Shown: positions 9,258 through 18,371, numbered from the stretch's first letter. The stretch: DNA of 64,000 bases from Natronoplasma sp964602715 (GCA_964602715.1 CAZRSB010000002.1:15509-79508); one strand, 5' to 3'. The notes: a model not told the origin generated them from the letters alone. Made by a program: numbers and translations.

Positions 9258-9278
9258 ACTTGATCCTGCTTTGATAGG

Positions 9279-9749
9279 ATGAGAAAGATCAATAGAAAAT
9301 TGACCGATGAAGGAGCTTTAGAAGGGTTGCCCCTTTACATGATAATACTGATAATAATAGCCGGTGTTGGTACAGCAGTGATCGGAGGATGGCTCATGAG
9401 TACACAGAGTACTGAATTGGATAATATAGAAGTTCAGGATCACAATAATAATGACATAGATATGATAGATAGTACTGCTGGAGGTGTGATCACTGTCTAT
9501 GTAACTGCATACGATCAAAATGGAGAGGCGTTAGAAGATGTTAGAGTCTCTTTTCAAGGATGTGGTACAGGAGATATGGATGGATCAGTAAATTATACAG
9601 ATGCGGACGGCGAAATGGATTTCACTGTTGAAAGAGATGACCTACGATTACCCGATCATGAACCATACGGTGTAATAGAGATCACAGCAGAATACGATGA
9701 GGGCGAATTAAATACACCAGTAACAAGAGAGATCACCGTGACTGATTGA
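9279..9749 (+). CDS. Pilin-like membrane-anchored surface protein with an Ig-like domain
   Basis: 156 residues. A charged N-terminus (MRKINRKLTDEGALEGLP) leads directly into one hydrophobic helix (YMIILIIIAGVGTAVIGGWL, about 19-40). This is the layout of archaeal type IV pilin-like proteins, with a possible cleavage region around GALEGLP. The rest is a predicted beta-sandwich: ITVYVTAYDQNGEALEDV plus GTGDMDGSVNYTDADGEM resembles Big-1/transthyretin-like Ig domains that form adhesive stalks. It would lie outside the membrane. Its stop overlaps the TTG start of the following HerA-type ATPase, so the two are translated together. Calling it a pilin is inference. Confidence 0.72.
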   Translation: MRKINRKLTDEGALEGLPLYMIILIIIAGVGTAVIGGWLMSTQSTELDNIEVQDHNNNDIDMIDSTAGGVITVYVTAYDQNGEALEDVRVSFQGCGTGDMDGSVNYTDADGEMDFTVERDDLRLPDHEPYGVIEITAEYDEGELNTPVTREITVTD

Positions 9750-11113
9750 AAAGTAAAACACTTCGCTTTTATTCATTTGAAAACAGAAGTGATACCCTGC
9801 TAGAAACTAAGGAGATATTTGGAAGATCTGAAGATCTTTCGGAAGAATTGGGAACCAAAGGTTGTTGTTATATCGGCAAGAATGTTTCCTATCCAGGAGG
9901 AAAGTATGAGGAAACTGGGAAGGCATATTTAGATATAGTTTCACCCCATTGTATGTTAGTTTTAGGAAAGAGAGGGACGGGTAAATCTTACACTTTAGGT
10001 GTGATAGCGGAAGGTTTCGCCAAACTAAAACAAAAGTATTCAGATAATATCTCTTTGATATTAGTAGATACGATGAGTGTTTTTCACAGTTTGAAAAAGT
10101 GCAATTCAAATGAAAAAGAAATAAAACTGATGGATGATTTCGATATCGAGCCAGAAAATTTTTCTAAAAAGCTAAATATACTAATCCCTGAGATCGCTAT
10201 CAAAAAGGCAAATGAAGATTCTGCAGAGCTGCACTATGATGAAGTCCTAAAGATACCTTTAGAGAAGGTTGCCGTCCATGAATGGTTAGAACTTTTTGAT
10301 CTTGATTTAACTAGTGAGATCGGGACACTATTGAGTCAGATAATTACAGGATTGAAAGAAAGGGGGCGATTTTCATTTGATGATCTATATGAACAAATTG
10401 AAAAGACTGACCACGGCAAAAGAGAAACAAGGTCTAAACTGATTAACCTCTTTAAAACCATAGAGAAAAAGAATTTATTTTCTGAGGAGGGGACTAAAAC
10501 CTTTGTTCGGCCAGGTGATATAACAGTTCTTGATATATCCTATTTGGGTAGAATAGGAGATTTTGATCTAAGGAGATTAGTAGTTTCAATATTCGCGAGA
10601 GATCAGATGGCTAAAAGGACGCTTTATACTACTATAGAGATGCAAGCACAGGCGGATCTGCTAGAAAAAGGAAATGAAAAAAGTATGCTGGACAAACATC
10701 CTATAGTTTACATGTTGATAGATGAAGCACACCTATTTTTACCCAAAAATAAGAAAACTCTGTCCAGTTCTCCACTGATAGACTGGATCAAACTAGGAAG
10801 ACATCCTGGTCTTTCTTTGATAATGGCAACTCAAGAACCTTCTGCTTTACATCCAACTGCCATAAGACAGTCAGACATGATAATAGCTCATAACATGACC
10901 TCTAACGATGATCTAAATGCTCTCAAACTCGCGAAACAATCCTATATGAAAAGGGGACTAGATGAAGTGGTAGCAGATATGGAATTTAAAAGGGGATTGG
11001 CTATGATCTTTGATGATAGAAGGAGAGAATTACAGCTCTGTAAGATAAGACCAAGGCATACATTGCACACGGGTGTTGATGCTTCAGCTTTAACTCCAGA
11101 GGAGAAGTATTAG
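9746..11113 (+). CDS. HerA/VirB4-type AAA ATPase
   Basis: 455 residues of the HerA/FtsK superfamily. Walker A is GKRGTGKSYT (about residue 73), Walker B is VYMLIDEAHLFLP (about 325-337), and an arginine-finger region lies near GRHPGLSLIMATQEPSALHP. A sensor-like polar residue is in MATQEPS. Such ATPases pump DNA (HerA with NurA) or drive conjugation and surface machines. No nurA, mre11 or rad50 is adjacent, so a resection role is not supported by context. The start is TTG at 9746, overlapping the TGA of the pilin-like gene; no suitable ATG exists before Walker A. Coupling to a surface protein hints at a membrane-linked role, which is inference. Confidence 0.85.
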   Translation: MKSKTLRFYSFENRSDTLLETKEIFGRSEDLSEELGTKGCCYIGKNVSYPGGKYEETGKAYLDIVSPHCMLVLGKRGTGKSYTLGVIAEGFAKLKQKYSDNISLILVDTMSVFHSLKKCNSNEKEIKLMDDFDIEPENFSKKLNILIPEIAIKKANEDSAELHYDEVLKIPLEKVAVHEWLELFDLDLTSEIGTLLSQIITGLKERGRFSFDDLYEQIEKTDHGKRETRSKLINLFKTIEKKNLFSEEGTKTFVRPGDITVLDISYLGRIGDFDLRRLVVSIFARDQMAKRTLYTTIEMQAQADLLEKGNEKSMLDKHPIVYMLIDEAHLFLPKNKKTLSSSPLIDWIKLGRHPGLSLIMATQEPSALHPTAIRQSDMIIAHNMTSNDDLNALKLAKQSYMKRGLDEVVADMEFKRGLAMIFDDRRRELQLCKIRPRHTLHTGVDASALTPEEKY

Positions 11114-11117
11114 CGTT

Positions 11118-13448
11118 TCATTCTCCCATTTTCTTTCCTAGAGTCTCCTTCCAGACTTTTCGTATTTTATCCACTTCTAGCTCTATCAATTTGTTATCAT
11201 CCGATTTGATTTCGAGAGATTGGCCTTGAACTTCACCTATTTGTTTAACTGGTACAGAAAAAACATCCTCGAATTTATCTTTTTTATCTTGTTCAACTTC
11301 GACCAACCATCTAGTGTTGCTTTCAGAGTATAAGTACTTATCATCTCTCAATTCACTTTTAATCTTTATTTCGGCTCCTAGATCCCCAGCGAGGCACATC
11401 TCTGATATCGCAACACCGATTCCTCCTAAAGATACATCATGACAGCTTTTGATAAGGTCTCTTGAATGGGCTTCCAACATTTCTTCTATACTTTTTTCAA
11501 GTCTTTCAATGTCTACCTTGGGTATATTGCCGCTTTTACCTTCAGTCAGTTTATAATATTCAGAGCCACCAAGTTCATCTTTGGTATCTCCAACAAGATA
11601 GATCAGATTTCCCTCCTCTTTTAAGTCCATAGTAACAGCTTTCCTGACGTCTTCTATCAATCCACAAGCAAGTATTGAAGGCGTGGGTTTTACCGCCCCT
11701 GCAGGTGTTTCATTATAGAAGCTCACATTTCCCGAAACAAATGGAATAGTTAGAGAACGTGCAACAGTTTCGAGTCCGTTAGCGACGCGTTCAAAATCAC
11801 CAAGCCGCTCAGGTTTTTCTGGATTACCAAAATTTAAACAATCAGCAAAAGAGTGAGGTCTCGCACCAACTGCAACTAGATTCCTTATCGCTTCGTCTAG
11901 TGTAGACATAGCACCAGCTTTTGGATCAAGGGAAGTAAAAGAGGGGATCACGTCAGTAGTCACAGCTATTCCTTTATATGATTCTTCCAGAGGTTTAATG
12001 ATAGAGGCATCGCCTGGCCCTTGTTTTCCTAATACTCCCTGTAACGGTTTTACTACGGTGTTTTCTCTCACCTCATGATCGTACTGTCTTATCACCCATT
12101 CTTTACTGTTTATGTTATCTCTCTTAAGCATTTGGAGAAGAGTATCATTATGATCCTTTGGTTCCTTTGGTTCTTTTTCGTCTATATCAAAAGTATGATC
12201 TACGTGTTCAGTAGGTCTGCAGTATTCCGGACCTCCAGTTTGAAATTCTAGATCAAGATCCATTATTTTTTCGTCTTCATAGTAAACTTTGATCTTTTTT
12301 TCGTCTATAACTTTGCCTATCCTCTTTGCTTCTACATCCCATTTTTTACATATATGCATAACCTCTTCTACATCTTCTTCCTTTACAGCGAACATCATCC
12401 TTTCTTGACTCTCAGATACCCAGATCTCCCATGGAGCCATGTCTTCTTCTTTCAAAGGAACTTTATCTATCTGTACCTCAGCCCCATATCCTCCGTCTAG
12501 AGACATTTCACCCGCTACGCAGGAAAGTCCTCCACCTCCAAAATCCTTCATACCTTGAAGCAGACCTTTCTTATTCAATTCTAAACTAGTATGGATCAAA
12601 GGTTCTTTAGTTATGGGATCTCCAAGTTGTACCGCTCCGATATCTTCCTCTTCAGAGTCTTCGTGCAGTTCATCAGAAGCAAAGGTGACACCGTGGATAC
12701 CATCTCTGCCTGTTTTCCCACCTGCCATTATGAAGACATCTCCTGGCTCCTTCACTCTACTTCTTATCAACTCCTCTTTTCTGGCAATTCCTATACAGCC
12801 AACATTGACAAGACAATTTGCAGTATAAGATTCATCAAAATAGACCAAACCAGTGAGTGTTGGAATCCCTAACCTGTTCCCGTAGTCACTGATCCCATGC
12901 ACCACTCCATCGAAAAGATATCTTGGATGTTTTGTTCCTGCCGGTAGATCATCGTAATCTATATCTAGAGGACCGAAAAACAACGGATCAACAAAAGCGA
13001 GAGGTTGAGCTCCCATGCAGGTCACATCTCTTACGATGCCTCCTATCCCTGTTGCGGCTCCACCATAAGGTTCGATAGCTGAAGGATGATTGTGAGATTC
13101 TAGGGCAACAACATAAGCGTGATCGTCATCGAATTCTACGACTCCTGCATCCTCCTCAACCACGAAGATGTTTTGAGGAGCTTCTATATCAAAAACAGTA
13201 TCCTTCAGTATTGGTTTTGAAGATTTATAGCAGCAGTGTTCTGACCAAGCCTGACCTATAGCTTCTAGTTCCAGGTCAGTAGGATTTCTACTTAGCTTTT
13301 CAAAATGTTCTTTCACCATCTTCATTTCTTCTAAGCTGAGACCTATTCCGCTCTCTTGACTTATCTCCTCTAGGTCCTTATCAGAAGCTTCGAGCAGGTT
13401 TACTTCGTGAAGTTCAAACGGAACGTCTTTTTTAATATAATGTTCCAT
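11118..13448 (-). CDS. purL: Phosphoribosylformylglycinamidine synthase subunit PurL
   Basis: 776 residues from the ATG at 13448; the large subunit of the split FGAM synthase. It converts FGAR, ATP and glutamine-derived ammonia to FGAM in purine synthesis, working with PurS and PurQ. The tandem PurM-like halves are visible. The conserved SHNHPSAIEPYGGAATG with the catalytic histidine and GIGGIVRD lie near 115-140, and TGGPEYCRP and GSEYY further on. A GTG nine bases upstream (13457) is in frame. It forms part of a GGTGATC ribosome site, so the ATG is preferred. Only a few bases separate it from purS, indicating coupling. purQ is not in the window. Confidence 0.97.
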   Translation of the reverse strand: MEHYIKKDVPFELHEVNLLEASDKDLEEISQESGIGLSLEEMKMVKEHFEKLSRNPTDLELEAIGQAWSEHCCYKSSKPILKDTVFDIEAPQNIFVVEEDAGVVEFDDDHAYVVALESHNHPSAIEPYGGAATGIGGIVRDVTCMGAQPLAFVDPLFFGPLDIDYDDLPAGTKHPRYLFDGVVHGISDYGNRLGIPTLTGLVYFDESYTANCLVNVGCIGIARKEELIRSRVKEPGDVFIMAGGKTGRDGIHGVTFASDELHEDSEEEDIGAVQLGDPITKEPLIHTSLELNKKGLLQGMKDFGGGGLSCVAGEMSLDGGYGAEVQIDKVPLKEEDMAPWEIWVSESQERMMFAVKEEDVEEVMHICKKWDVEAKRIGKVIDEKKIKVYYEDEKIMDLDLEFQTGGPEYCRPTEHVDHTFDIDEKEPKEPKDHNDTLLQMLKRDNINSKEWVIRQYDHEVRENTVVKPLQGVLGKQGPGDASIIKPLEESYKGIAVTTDVIPSFTSLDPKAGAMSTLDEAIRNLVAVGARPHSFADCLNFGNPEKPERLGDFERVANGLETVARSLTIPFVSGNVSFYNETPAGAVKPTPSILACGLIEDVRKAVTMDLKEEGNLIYLVGDTKDELGGSEYYKLTEGKSGNIPKVDIERLEKSIEEMLEAHSRDLIKSCHDVSLGGIGVAISEMCLAGDLGAEIKIKSELRDDKYLYSESNTRWLVEVEQDKKDKFEDVFSVPVKQIGEVQGQSLEIKSDDNKLIELEVDKIRKVWKETLGKKMGE

Positions 13449-13458
13449 AAAGATCACC

Positions 13459-13704
13459 CTATTCTTTTATTTTGATATCATAAGTTTGGATGACGGGATT
13501 AGCTAGCAACTTTTTGCACATCTTTTCTACCTCTTGCCTAGCCTCATCTTTAGTATATTTATTGCCCAAATCTATCTCAAATAACTTTCCGGTCTCTACT
13601 TTCTCAACTTCCCAACCTAACAGCTTGAGAGTCTTTTTCGTATTCATACCTTCAGGATCAGCTACACCTTCTTTGAGTTCTATTTTGACTTCCGCGGCTA
13701 CCAT
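13459..13704 (-). CDS. purS: Phosphoribosylformylglycinamidine synthase subunit PurS
   Basis: 81 residues, the normal PurS size. It bridges PurL and PurQ in the FGAM synthase complex and helps channel ammonia. Typical features are the N-terminal strand AEVKIELKEGVADPEG, LLGWEVEKVETGKLFEID, and the C-terminal LLANPVIQTYDIKI. The stop codon lies directly before the purL ribosome site, so the two form an operon with purS first. The ATG is preceded by AT-rich promoter-like sequence. Confidence 0.96.
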   Translation of the reverse strand: MVAAEVKIELKEGVADPEGMNTKKTLKLLGWEVEKVETGKLFEIDLGNKYTKDEARQEVEKMCKKLLANPVIQTYDIKIKE

Positions 13705-13753
13705 GAAATCACATATCTAAATCGAGTGGTCATTTAATAGGTTTTCTTTTCAA

Positions 13754-14350
13754 TCATAAGAACGGTGATACAATGAACCACACGCCAAAACCGACCATCA
13801 ATGCCCCACAGAGACCGAAGACCTTTCTTCTATGTTTGTCCCAGTACTCTAGTGTTCTGTTCGAAGAGTAACTTAAAAAGGAATACCACACCAGATCACA
13901 AGACCAGTGAACTACCGCAAAGATAATCAGAAATAATACACCATATTCCAGAGCCCGACTAATCAAAGCGCCTCCTACCGTAGCCCACCAGATAAAGAAG
14001 TACGGATTTGCACCGCTCGTTACTATACCGACAACCGTTGAAGGGTAAGGAAACCTCTTTTCCTCTTTCTCAACAGGTTTGAAAAGTTGAATGCCTAGAT
14101 ATATCAGCAATATTCCACCAACTACACCGATCGTAGCTTTTACGGACCAAGTAGCTATAAATGTCAAACCAAAAGCTACCAAAGCTATGATAGGAAATTC
14201 GATTATTGCGTGACCAAGAGCGATCTTCACTCCGGCTTTTTTGTCTTCAGCTCCCTTGGTGATGGCTCCCGCGGTCACCGGACCGGGCATCATAACACCG
14301 CTGAGAGAGATTGCAACTGTAGTGCCGAGCAGAAACAGTGGTTCCAACAT
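13754..14350 (-). CDS. LysE-family amino-acid exporter
   Basis: 198 residues with about six membrane segments and the LysE/RhtB signature near the N-terminus (LSGVMMPGPVTAGAITKG). LysE proteins export amino acids such as lysine, threonine or homoserine using the proton gradient. Later helices include IVTSGANPYFFIWWATVGGA, with the NPxxxxWW motif typical of the family. The gene stands alone, with a gap on each side. A degenerate copy of its first ~23 codons lies at 18303-18370 on the same strand, pointing to a former duplicate. The substrate cannot be told from sequence. Confidence 0.92.
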   Translation of the reverse strand: MLEPLFLLGTTVAISLSGVMMPGPVTAGAITKGAEDKKAGVKIALGHAIIEFPIIALVAFGLTFIATWSVKATIGVVGGILLIYLGIQLFKPVEKEEKRFPYPSTVVGIVTSGANPYFFIWWATVGGALISRALEYGVLFLIIFAVVHWSCDLVWYSFLSYSSNRTLEYWDKHRRKVFGLCGALMVGFGVWFIVSPFL

Positions 14351-14410
14351 CTTTTGATCACCTGATCATCGAAATAAAACTAATAGTTCTATCTATAATA
14401 GGGTTTCTTA

Positions 14411-15697
14411 TCAAGAGGTTAAATTCAGCCTTTCTTCTAAAAATTTCAGGACTTCATCCCAGGAACTACGATCCGACTTTCTGTATGCATCAGGTCCACC
14501 ACCTAAACTCATCTTCATATTTCCTGAGTCAGCGATCTCTCTCCCTTTTACAGGCACATATGGACAAGAGATAGCGTGGCCTGCATCCTCAAAATTTAGG
14601 TGTTTGTATTTATAATCGTATCCACTCTCTTTTAAACGTTTGACCGAGATCTCAGATAACTTTCTAGAATCCCACATCTTGTCGTCTCCTCCTGAGATAA
14701 ACAGAATAGGTCCGTCTATATCTTCGACTGGGATAGTTGCCTTTTTCAGATTCTCTTCGTCACTACTCTTCAAACCTTTTGTATAGCTCTTACGCCACAC
14801 TATCGGTTTTCTCAAGATGAACAACCTAAAAAATTGAACCATGCTCTCAAGAAATGAAAGATCTACAAAAGGTAAAGGCTCTCCACCATGAGACCAGGAC
14901 GAACTCGGCTTTTTGAAACTTTCTTGTATGCCTTGGAAAACAACTCCACTTGGGACATAAGTTATAACAGTTTTTAGTTTCTCTATTTTGGAACCTAATA
15001 AAAGAGCTAATTCACCACCTTTTGATGAACCTATGACTGCTATCGGTTCTTCCTGTATTGAATCTCGAGAAGAGAGCCACTCCACAGCATCCTCAAAATA
15101 TTCTACCGGCACATCCATCAATTCATCGGGTAAACCATTTTCCCCATAAATCGCGAGAGCTAAAACTGCGTATCCTTTTGAGGCGAGCAATTTGGTTATT
15201 TTCCCAGTGGGACATTTTCCTTCTGATCCGCTCAATCTGACTACTGCCGGATGAGGACCTGGGCCTTTAGGCTCAAATAATACACCTTCTAGATCTTCTC
15301 TCTCTATCTCGATCCTCTCTACATCATCTGTTCTAATGACTCTCTCGAATCTTTTTTGAGCAACGATCTCCTCGTGGATCTTTACAGAGAAGAGAAATTT
15401 TTCTGAATCGGGATTATCTTCAACATCAGGATTCACTTCAGACCTGTATAAGAAAAGCCCCATAGGTTTTACGCCCTTGTAATCTCCTTCTCTCGGCCTA
15501 TCTTCAGTTAGATCTACCTTGCCTTGACCGTCACTTTTGTAAACTACGTATGAATCTCCATACCTTTTCGAATCGCTAGAGAGTTCAAGCCTTACTCTTT
15601 CATTGGGTGGTAGATTCGTAATCTTCATCTCCAATTTCTCATCGTAGAGAGATCGTTTCGGCAAGCCTTTGATGTGAACATTCGATTTCTCTTTCAT
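14411..15697 (-). CDS. Acyl-CoA thioesterase / BAAT-family alpha-beta hydrolase
   Basis: 428 residues. The N-terminal ~130 residues form the Ig-like thioesterase/BAAT N domain (RSLYDEKLEMKITNLPPNE, GLFLYRSE). The rest is the BAAT_C alpha-beta hydrolase with nucleophile elbow IGSSKGGELA (Ser, not the Cys of bile-acid conjugating enzymes). An acid lies in ISGGDDKMWDS and the histidine in EDAGHAISCPY. With serine, the family hydrolyses acyl-CoA to free acid. It overlaps neither neighbour but follows a winged-helix regulator by 11 bases on the same strand, making a three-gene cluster with the 6-TM protein upstream. The physiological substrate is unknown; archaea make few fatty acids, so a xenobiotic or branched acyl-CoA is possible. 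Confidence 0.88.
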   Translation of the reverse strand: MKEKSNVHIKGLPKRSLYDEKLEMKITNLPPNERVRLELSSDSKRYGDSYVVYKSDGQGKVDLTEDRPREGDYKGVKPMGLFLYRSEVNPDVEDNPDSEKFLFSVKIHEEIVAQKRFERVIRTDDVERIEIEREDLEGVLFEPKGPGPHPAVVRLSGSEGKCPTGKITKLLASKGYAVLALAIYGENGLPDELMDVPVEYFEDAVEWLSSRDSIQEEPIAVIGSSKGGELALLLGSKIEKLKTVITYVPSGVVFQGIQESFKKPSSSWSHGGEPLPFVDLSFLESMVQFFRLFILRKPIVWRKSYTKGLKSSDEENLKKATIPVEDIDGPILFISGGDDKMWDSRKLSEISVKRLKESGYDYKYKHLNFEDAGHAISCPYVPVKGREIADSGNMKMSLGGGPDAYRKSDRSSWDEVLKFLEERLNLTS

Positions 15698-15708
15698 ACT
15701 TTCACCTT

Positions 15709-16002
15709 TTATTCTCTCCCCATCATATCGATCATATTTTCCAATTTATGGATATGCTCTTCTAAGGCCTCTTTACCTTCTTCAGTCAATCGATAAGTCG
15801 TCTTCGGTTTTCTATTCTCAAACTTCTTTTCCATCTTGACGTATTCAGCATCCTCCAATTTACGGAGATGGTTAGCTAGATTTCCCTCAGTTAGTTCTAA
15901 TTCTTCTTTCATCTCTACGAAAGCAGACTCACCTTTAGAGTAGAGGTGGGAAAGTATCTTTAAGCGTGTTGACTGATGAACTAAATTATCGAAATCCATC
16001 AT
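15709..16002 (-). CDS. Winged-helix transcriptional regulator
   Basis: 97 residues with an ArsR/MarR-like winged helix. Helices span STRLKILSHLYSKGE and FVEMKEELELTEGNLANHLRKLED, with recognition helix GNLANHLRKL and wing ENRKPKTTYRLTEEGK. The C-terminal helix (ALEEHIHKLENMI) probably dimerises. It lies 3 bases after the gene for a six-pass membrane protein and 11 bases before the thioesterase gene. The family of small winged-helix proteins paired with membrane proteins often autoregulates. The ligand is unknown. Confidence 0.9.
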   Translation of the reverse strand: MMDFDNLVHQSTRLKILSHLYSKGESAFVEMKEELELTEGNLANHLRKLEDAEYVKMEKKFENRKPKTTYRLTEEGKEALEEHIHKLENMIDMMGRE

Positions 16003-16005
16003 CTT

Positions 16006-16632
16006 TCACCGTTTGGACAATACGTAATATGTAGAAAGGGAAAAACCTAGGAACGCGATTCCGTATATCGTCCACATCCATTTTTGAAGGATATAGAAAT
16101 GAGGAACAACAGCGGAAAGGATTACGAAAATTCCTCCCCCTACATAAAATGCGTTCCTATCCTTTTTACGGATGTAATAGGCTTTCAATTGATTCCCCAT
16201 GAGGAAATAATAAGCGCCCATCATCAAAAATATCGTTGATGCTGTGTAGGCAGTAATTTCCACTTGATCTAGTCCATCGAACAAAGGTCCTATATTCCAT
16301 ATTACCACGAAAGCGATCAACAACATCACTAGATAGGGTATCCAGTTACTAGGTTTAGTGCCTGTTTTTATAACTTCCTTTTTTCTGTCTTTCCTGATCT
16401 TTTTCTGTAATATTTGAGAAATACTCACACCTCCAAACCAGATCACAGGATACCAAAGGTTACTTGCACCAGAAAAGGCTACTATCTGGGAAAGCAGACA
16501 TGCGATCCCAACAAATGCACCTACCCATAACCACATTGAGGCCCTGCTTGGATATCTCTCCTTCAGGCCCATAGCATCTTTGATCTCATTTATCTCCTTT
16601 TTTAATGCCTTTTTATCGATCTCCTCCGACAT
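16006..16632 (-). CDS. Six-pass membrane protein paired with the winged-helix regulator
   Basis: About 208 residues. A charged N-terminal helix (EEIDKKALKKEINEIKDAM) is followed by six predicted membrane segments, from WLWVGAFVGIACLLSQIVAF to the C-terminal MWTIYGIAFLGFSLSTYYVL. No enzyme motif is seen. The ATG at 16632 is taken as start; an in-frame GTG at 16641 would add three residues. The stop is 3 bases before the regulator gene, so they are cotranscribed. Such membrane-protein/winged-helix pairs are common in archaea and may act as a sensor-regulator couple; this is inference. Confidence 0.8.
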   Translation of the reverse strand: MSEEIDKKALKKEINEIKDAMGLKERYPSRASMWLWVGAFVGIACLLSQIVAFSGASNLWYPVIWFGGVSISQILQKKIRKDRKKEVIKTGTKPSNWIPYLVMLLIAFVVIWNIGPLFDGLDQVEITAYTASTIFLMMGAYYFLMGNQLKAYYIRKKDRNAFYVGGGIFVILSAVVPHFYILQKWMWTIYGIAFLGFSLSTYYVLSKR

Positions 16633-16801
16633 CTTTCTCACGTTATAACAAATAATTATCTAATATAAATAACTTTTCTTTACAAAGTACTTTTTAATTT
16701 AATCATATTTGTTTAGTTGGTCTTGACGATAATTTTATCATATTTTCAGAAGAAAATAGTCGAGAAGATTGATTGAATCTATCTTGGAATAGAATCGGAG
16801 A

Positions 16802-18190
16802 TCAAACGAGGGTCAGAAAAGTCCATACTGGTATGAATGCTGTATCATTTTTGTAATCCATCCTGTCCTTGGTGATCACTATTCCTTCTTCACCATGTTT
16901 TTCCTTGAATTTTTTGAGACCTCTAAGATCAGAAGTGCGAACCTCTTCTTTATATTTCACCTCGATGGGGACTGGTTTTTCTTTCTCCAAAACGAAATCG
17001 ACCTCATATTTGTCTCGCCAGTAAAAAAGATCAGCGTCGTATCTGTCAGTCATCGACTCTAGAGCTATCGCGATCAAGTTCTCCATCTCTACCCCCATCT
17101 CTCTCGCATCACTGAGGATTTCGTCATCTTTGCTCAGCAGGGCGTTCCTTAACCCTGTATCCGCCATGTATATCTTTTTTCTCGACCTTATCCTTTTCTG
17201 ATATGATGATGTGTAATTTTGATGGATATGTATCAGAAAAGAATTTTCAAGGTAAGTCATATAATTGGATATAGTCTCATTTCTAGCTCCCAGGTCCTGC
17301 GAAAGGGAATTATAACTGAATAAACTCGAGCTCTCAGCCGCTACATATTGAATCAGCGAGACCAGGAGTTTTCTATTTCGGACATCATAAATTTCGGGTA
17401 TATCTCGAAAAAGTACTCTATCCACCACGTCTTCTTTAAGAAATCTCTGCCAAAGATCTATTTTATCAACGCTGAACGTTTCGGGGAAACCGCCTCTTAT
17501 CAGATATCTATTTAGGTTAGATCGGACATCTTCCTTCAAAAGATTCAGTTCATATCTGCAGTTTTCAACGGCATCGTATGCTTCCTCGTTACTCCTGAGC
17601 AATCTTTTCTGAAACTCTTCTCTGTGATCACCTAAATCCAACTCTACACCGCTGAAACTCATGAAATCATAGAAGGAAAGTGGAGGGAGTCTGACTGTAT
17701 GGATCCTCCCTACCAGACTTTCTTTAGATCTCTTGATCTTGAGTGAAGATGAACCGCTGATAAATATCTTCACGTCCTCTCTATCCCAAATATTTTTCAA
17801 TTCCAATTCCCACGTCTCGTCGAATTCTATCTCATCCAAAAAAAGATAGGTCATGCCTTCGTCTTTTTTGACTTTATTTTTGTAGACTTCGAAGATCCTT
17901 TTGACGGGTTTTTTTAAATCGATGAGAGTTACATCGTCTAGACTCGCATAGAGAACGTTTTCTTTGCTCTCATCATCGAGAAGGTGATCTATCAACTGAT
18001 ACAACAGTGTTGTCTTTCCCACCCGTCTGAGACCTATAAGTGAAGTGATCCGATCTTCGTCGATAAATGACTGGAGTTCACTAAAAATCTTTCTCTTCTT
18101 ATCTTCCTTCAGATGTTTCGGAACCCGGTTCGTCTGCCACCAGGGATTCATCTTGACCAAGACCTGCAGTAACTCTTCGTCAGTGAGCAT
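16802..18190 (-). CDS. AAA_14/DUF4143 ATPase
   Basis: About 462 residues. The N-terminal ATPase has Walker A LIGLRRVGKTTLL (about 53-65) and Walker B TYLFLDEIEFDETWE. This is followed by FISGSSSLKIKR with sensor residues, then a winged-helix segment. The C-terminal DUF4143 domain has the nuclease-like core DADLFYWRDKYEVDFVLE and VPIEVKYKE, i.e. a PD-(D/E)xK-like D...ExK pattern. The family is widespread and often mobile, with unproven function; a DNA-related role is assumed. The start is the ATG at 18190, following a GGTG ribosome site. A perfect palindrome sits just upstream at 18201-18218. The gene has no operon partners. Confidence 0.9.
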   Translation of the reverse strand: MLTDEELLQVLVKMNPWWQTNRVPKHLKEDKKRKIFSELQSFIDEDRITSLIGLRRVGKTTLLYQLIDHLLDDESKENVLYASLDDVTLIDLKKPVKRIFEVYKNKVKKDEGMTYLFLDEIEFDETWELELKNIWDREDVKIFISGSSSLKIKRSKESLVGRIHTVRLPPLSFYDFMSFSGVELDLGDHREEFQKRLLRSNEEAYDAVENCRYELNLLKEDVRSNLNRYLIRGGFPETFSVDKIDLWQRFLKEDVVDRVLFRDIPEIYDVRNRKLLVSLIQYVAAESSSLFSYNSLSQDLGARNETISNYMTYLENSFLIHIHQNYTSSYQKRIRSRKKIYMADTGLRNALLSKDDEILSDAREMGVEMENLIAIALESMTDRYDADLFYWRDKYEVDFVLEKEKPVPIEVKYKEEVRTSDLRGLKKFKEKHGEEGIVITKDRMDYKNDTAFIPVWTFLTLV

Positions 18191-18200
18191 GATCACACCT

Positions 18201-18218
18201 TTACTATTACAATAGTAA
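18201..18218. promoter_or_regulatory. Perfect palindrome over the start site of the AAA/DUF4143 gene
   Basis: TTACTATT-AC-AATAGTAA: 8-base perfect arms and a 2-base centre, 11 bases before the ATG at 18190. On the minus strand a TATA-like AATTAATAAA lies just upstream, so the palindrome falls at or just after the predicted transcription start. This fits a repressor operator. It lacks a T-run, so a terminator is less likely. Confidence 0.55.
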
Positions 18219-18302
18219 ACTTTATTAATTAATTTTGCGGTTACAAACGTAAATCATTTTAGTGTTTTTGCATCATATATCGGGAAAGTTCATAACGTAG
18301 AT

Positions 18303-18370
18303 CGGGCATCATCAACTCCGCTAAGTGAAATCGCAACAGTAGTTTCAAGCAAAAACAGAGGTTCTACCAA
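18303..18370 (-). pseudogene. Relic of a second lysE gene (first ~23 codons)
   Basis: Read on the minus strand, TTG GTA GAA CCT CTG onward translates as VEPLFLLETTVAISLSGV. That matches the start of the LysE protein at 14350-13754 (LEPLFLLGTTVAISLSGV) almost residue for residue. The start codon has become TTG, and one extra G after the SGV codons shifts the frame (SGV then MMP is lost); similarity ends at about 18303. It lies 2 bases from the stop of the FAD oxidoreductase gene. It is a decayed 5' fragment of a duplicated exporter. Confidence 0.8.
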
Positions 18371-18371
18371 T

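Noticed and set aside
18201..18218. Terminator for the AAA/DUF4143 region
   Set aside because: The palindrome lacks a T-run and lies upstream, not downstream, of the gene on its strand.
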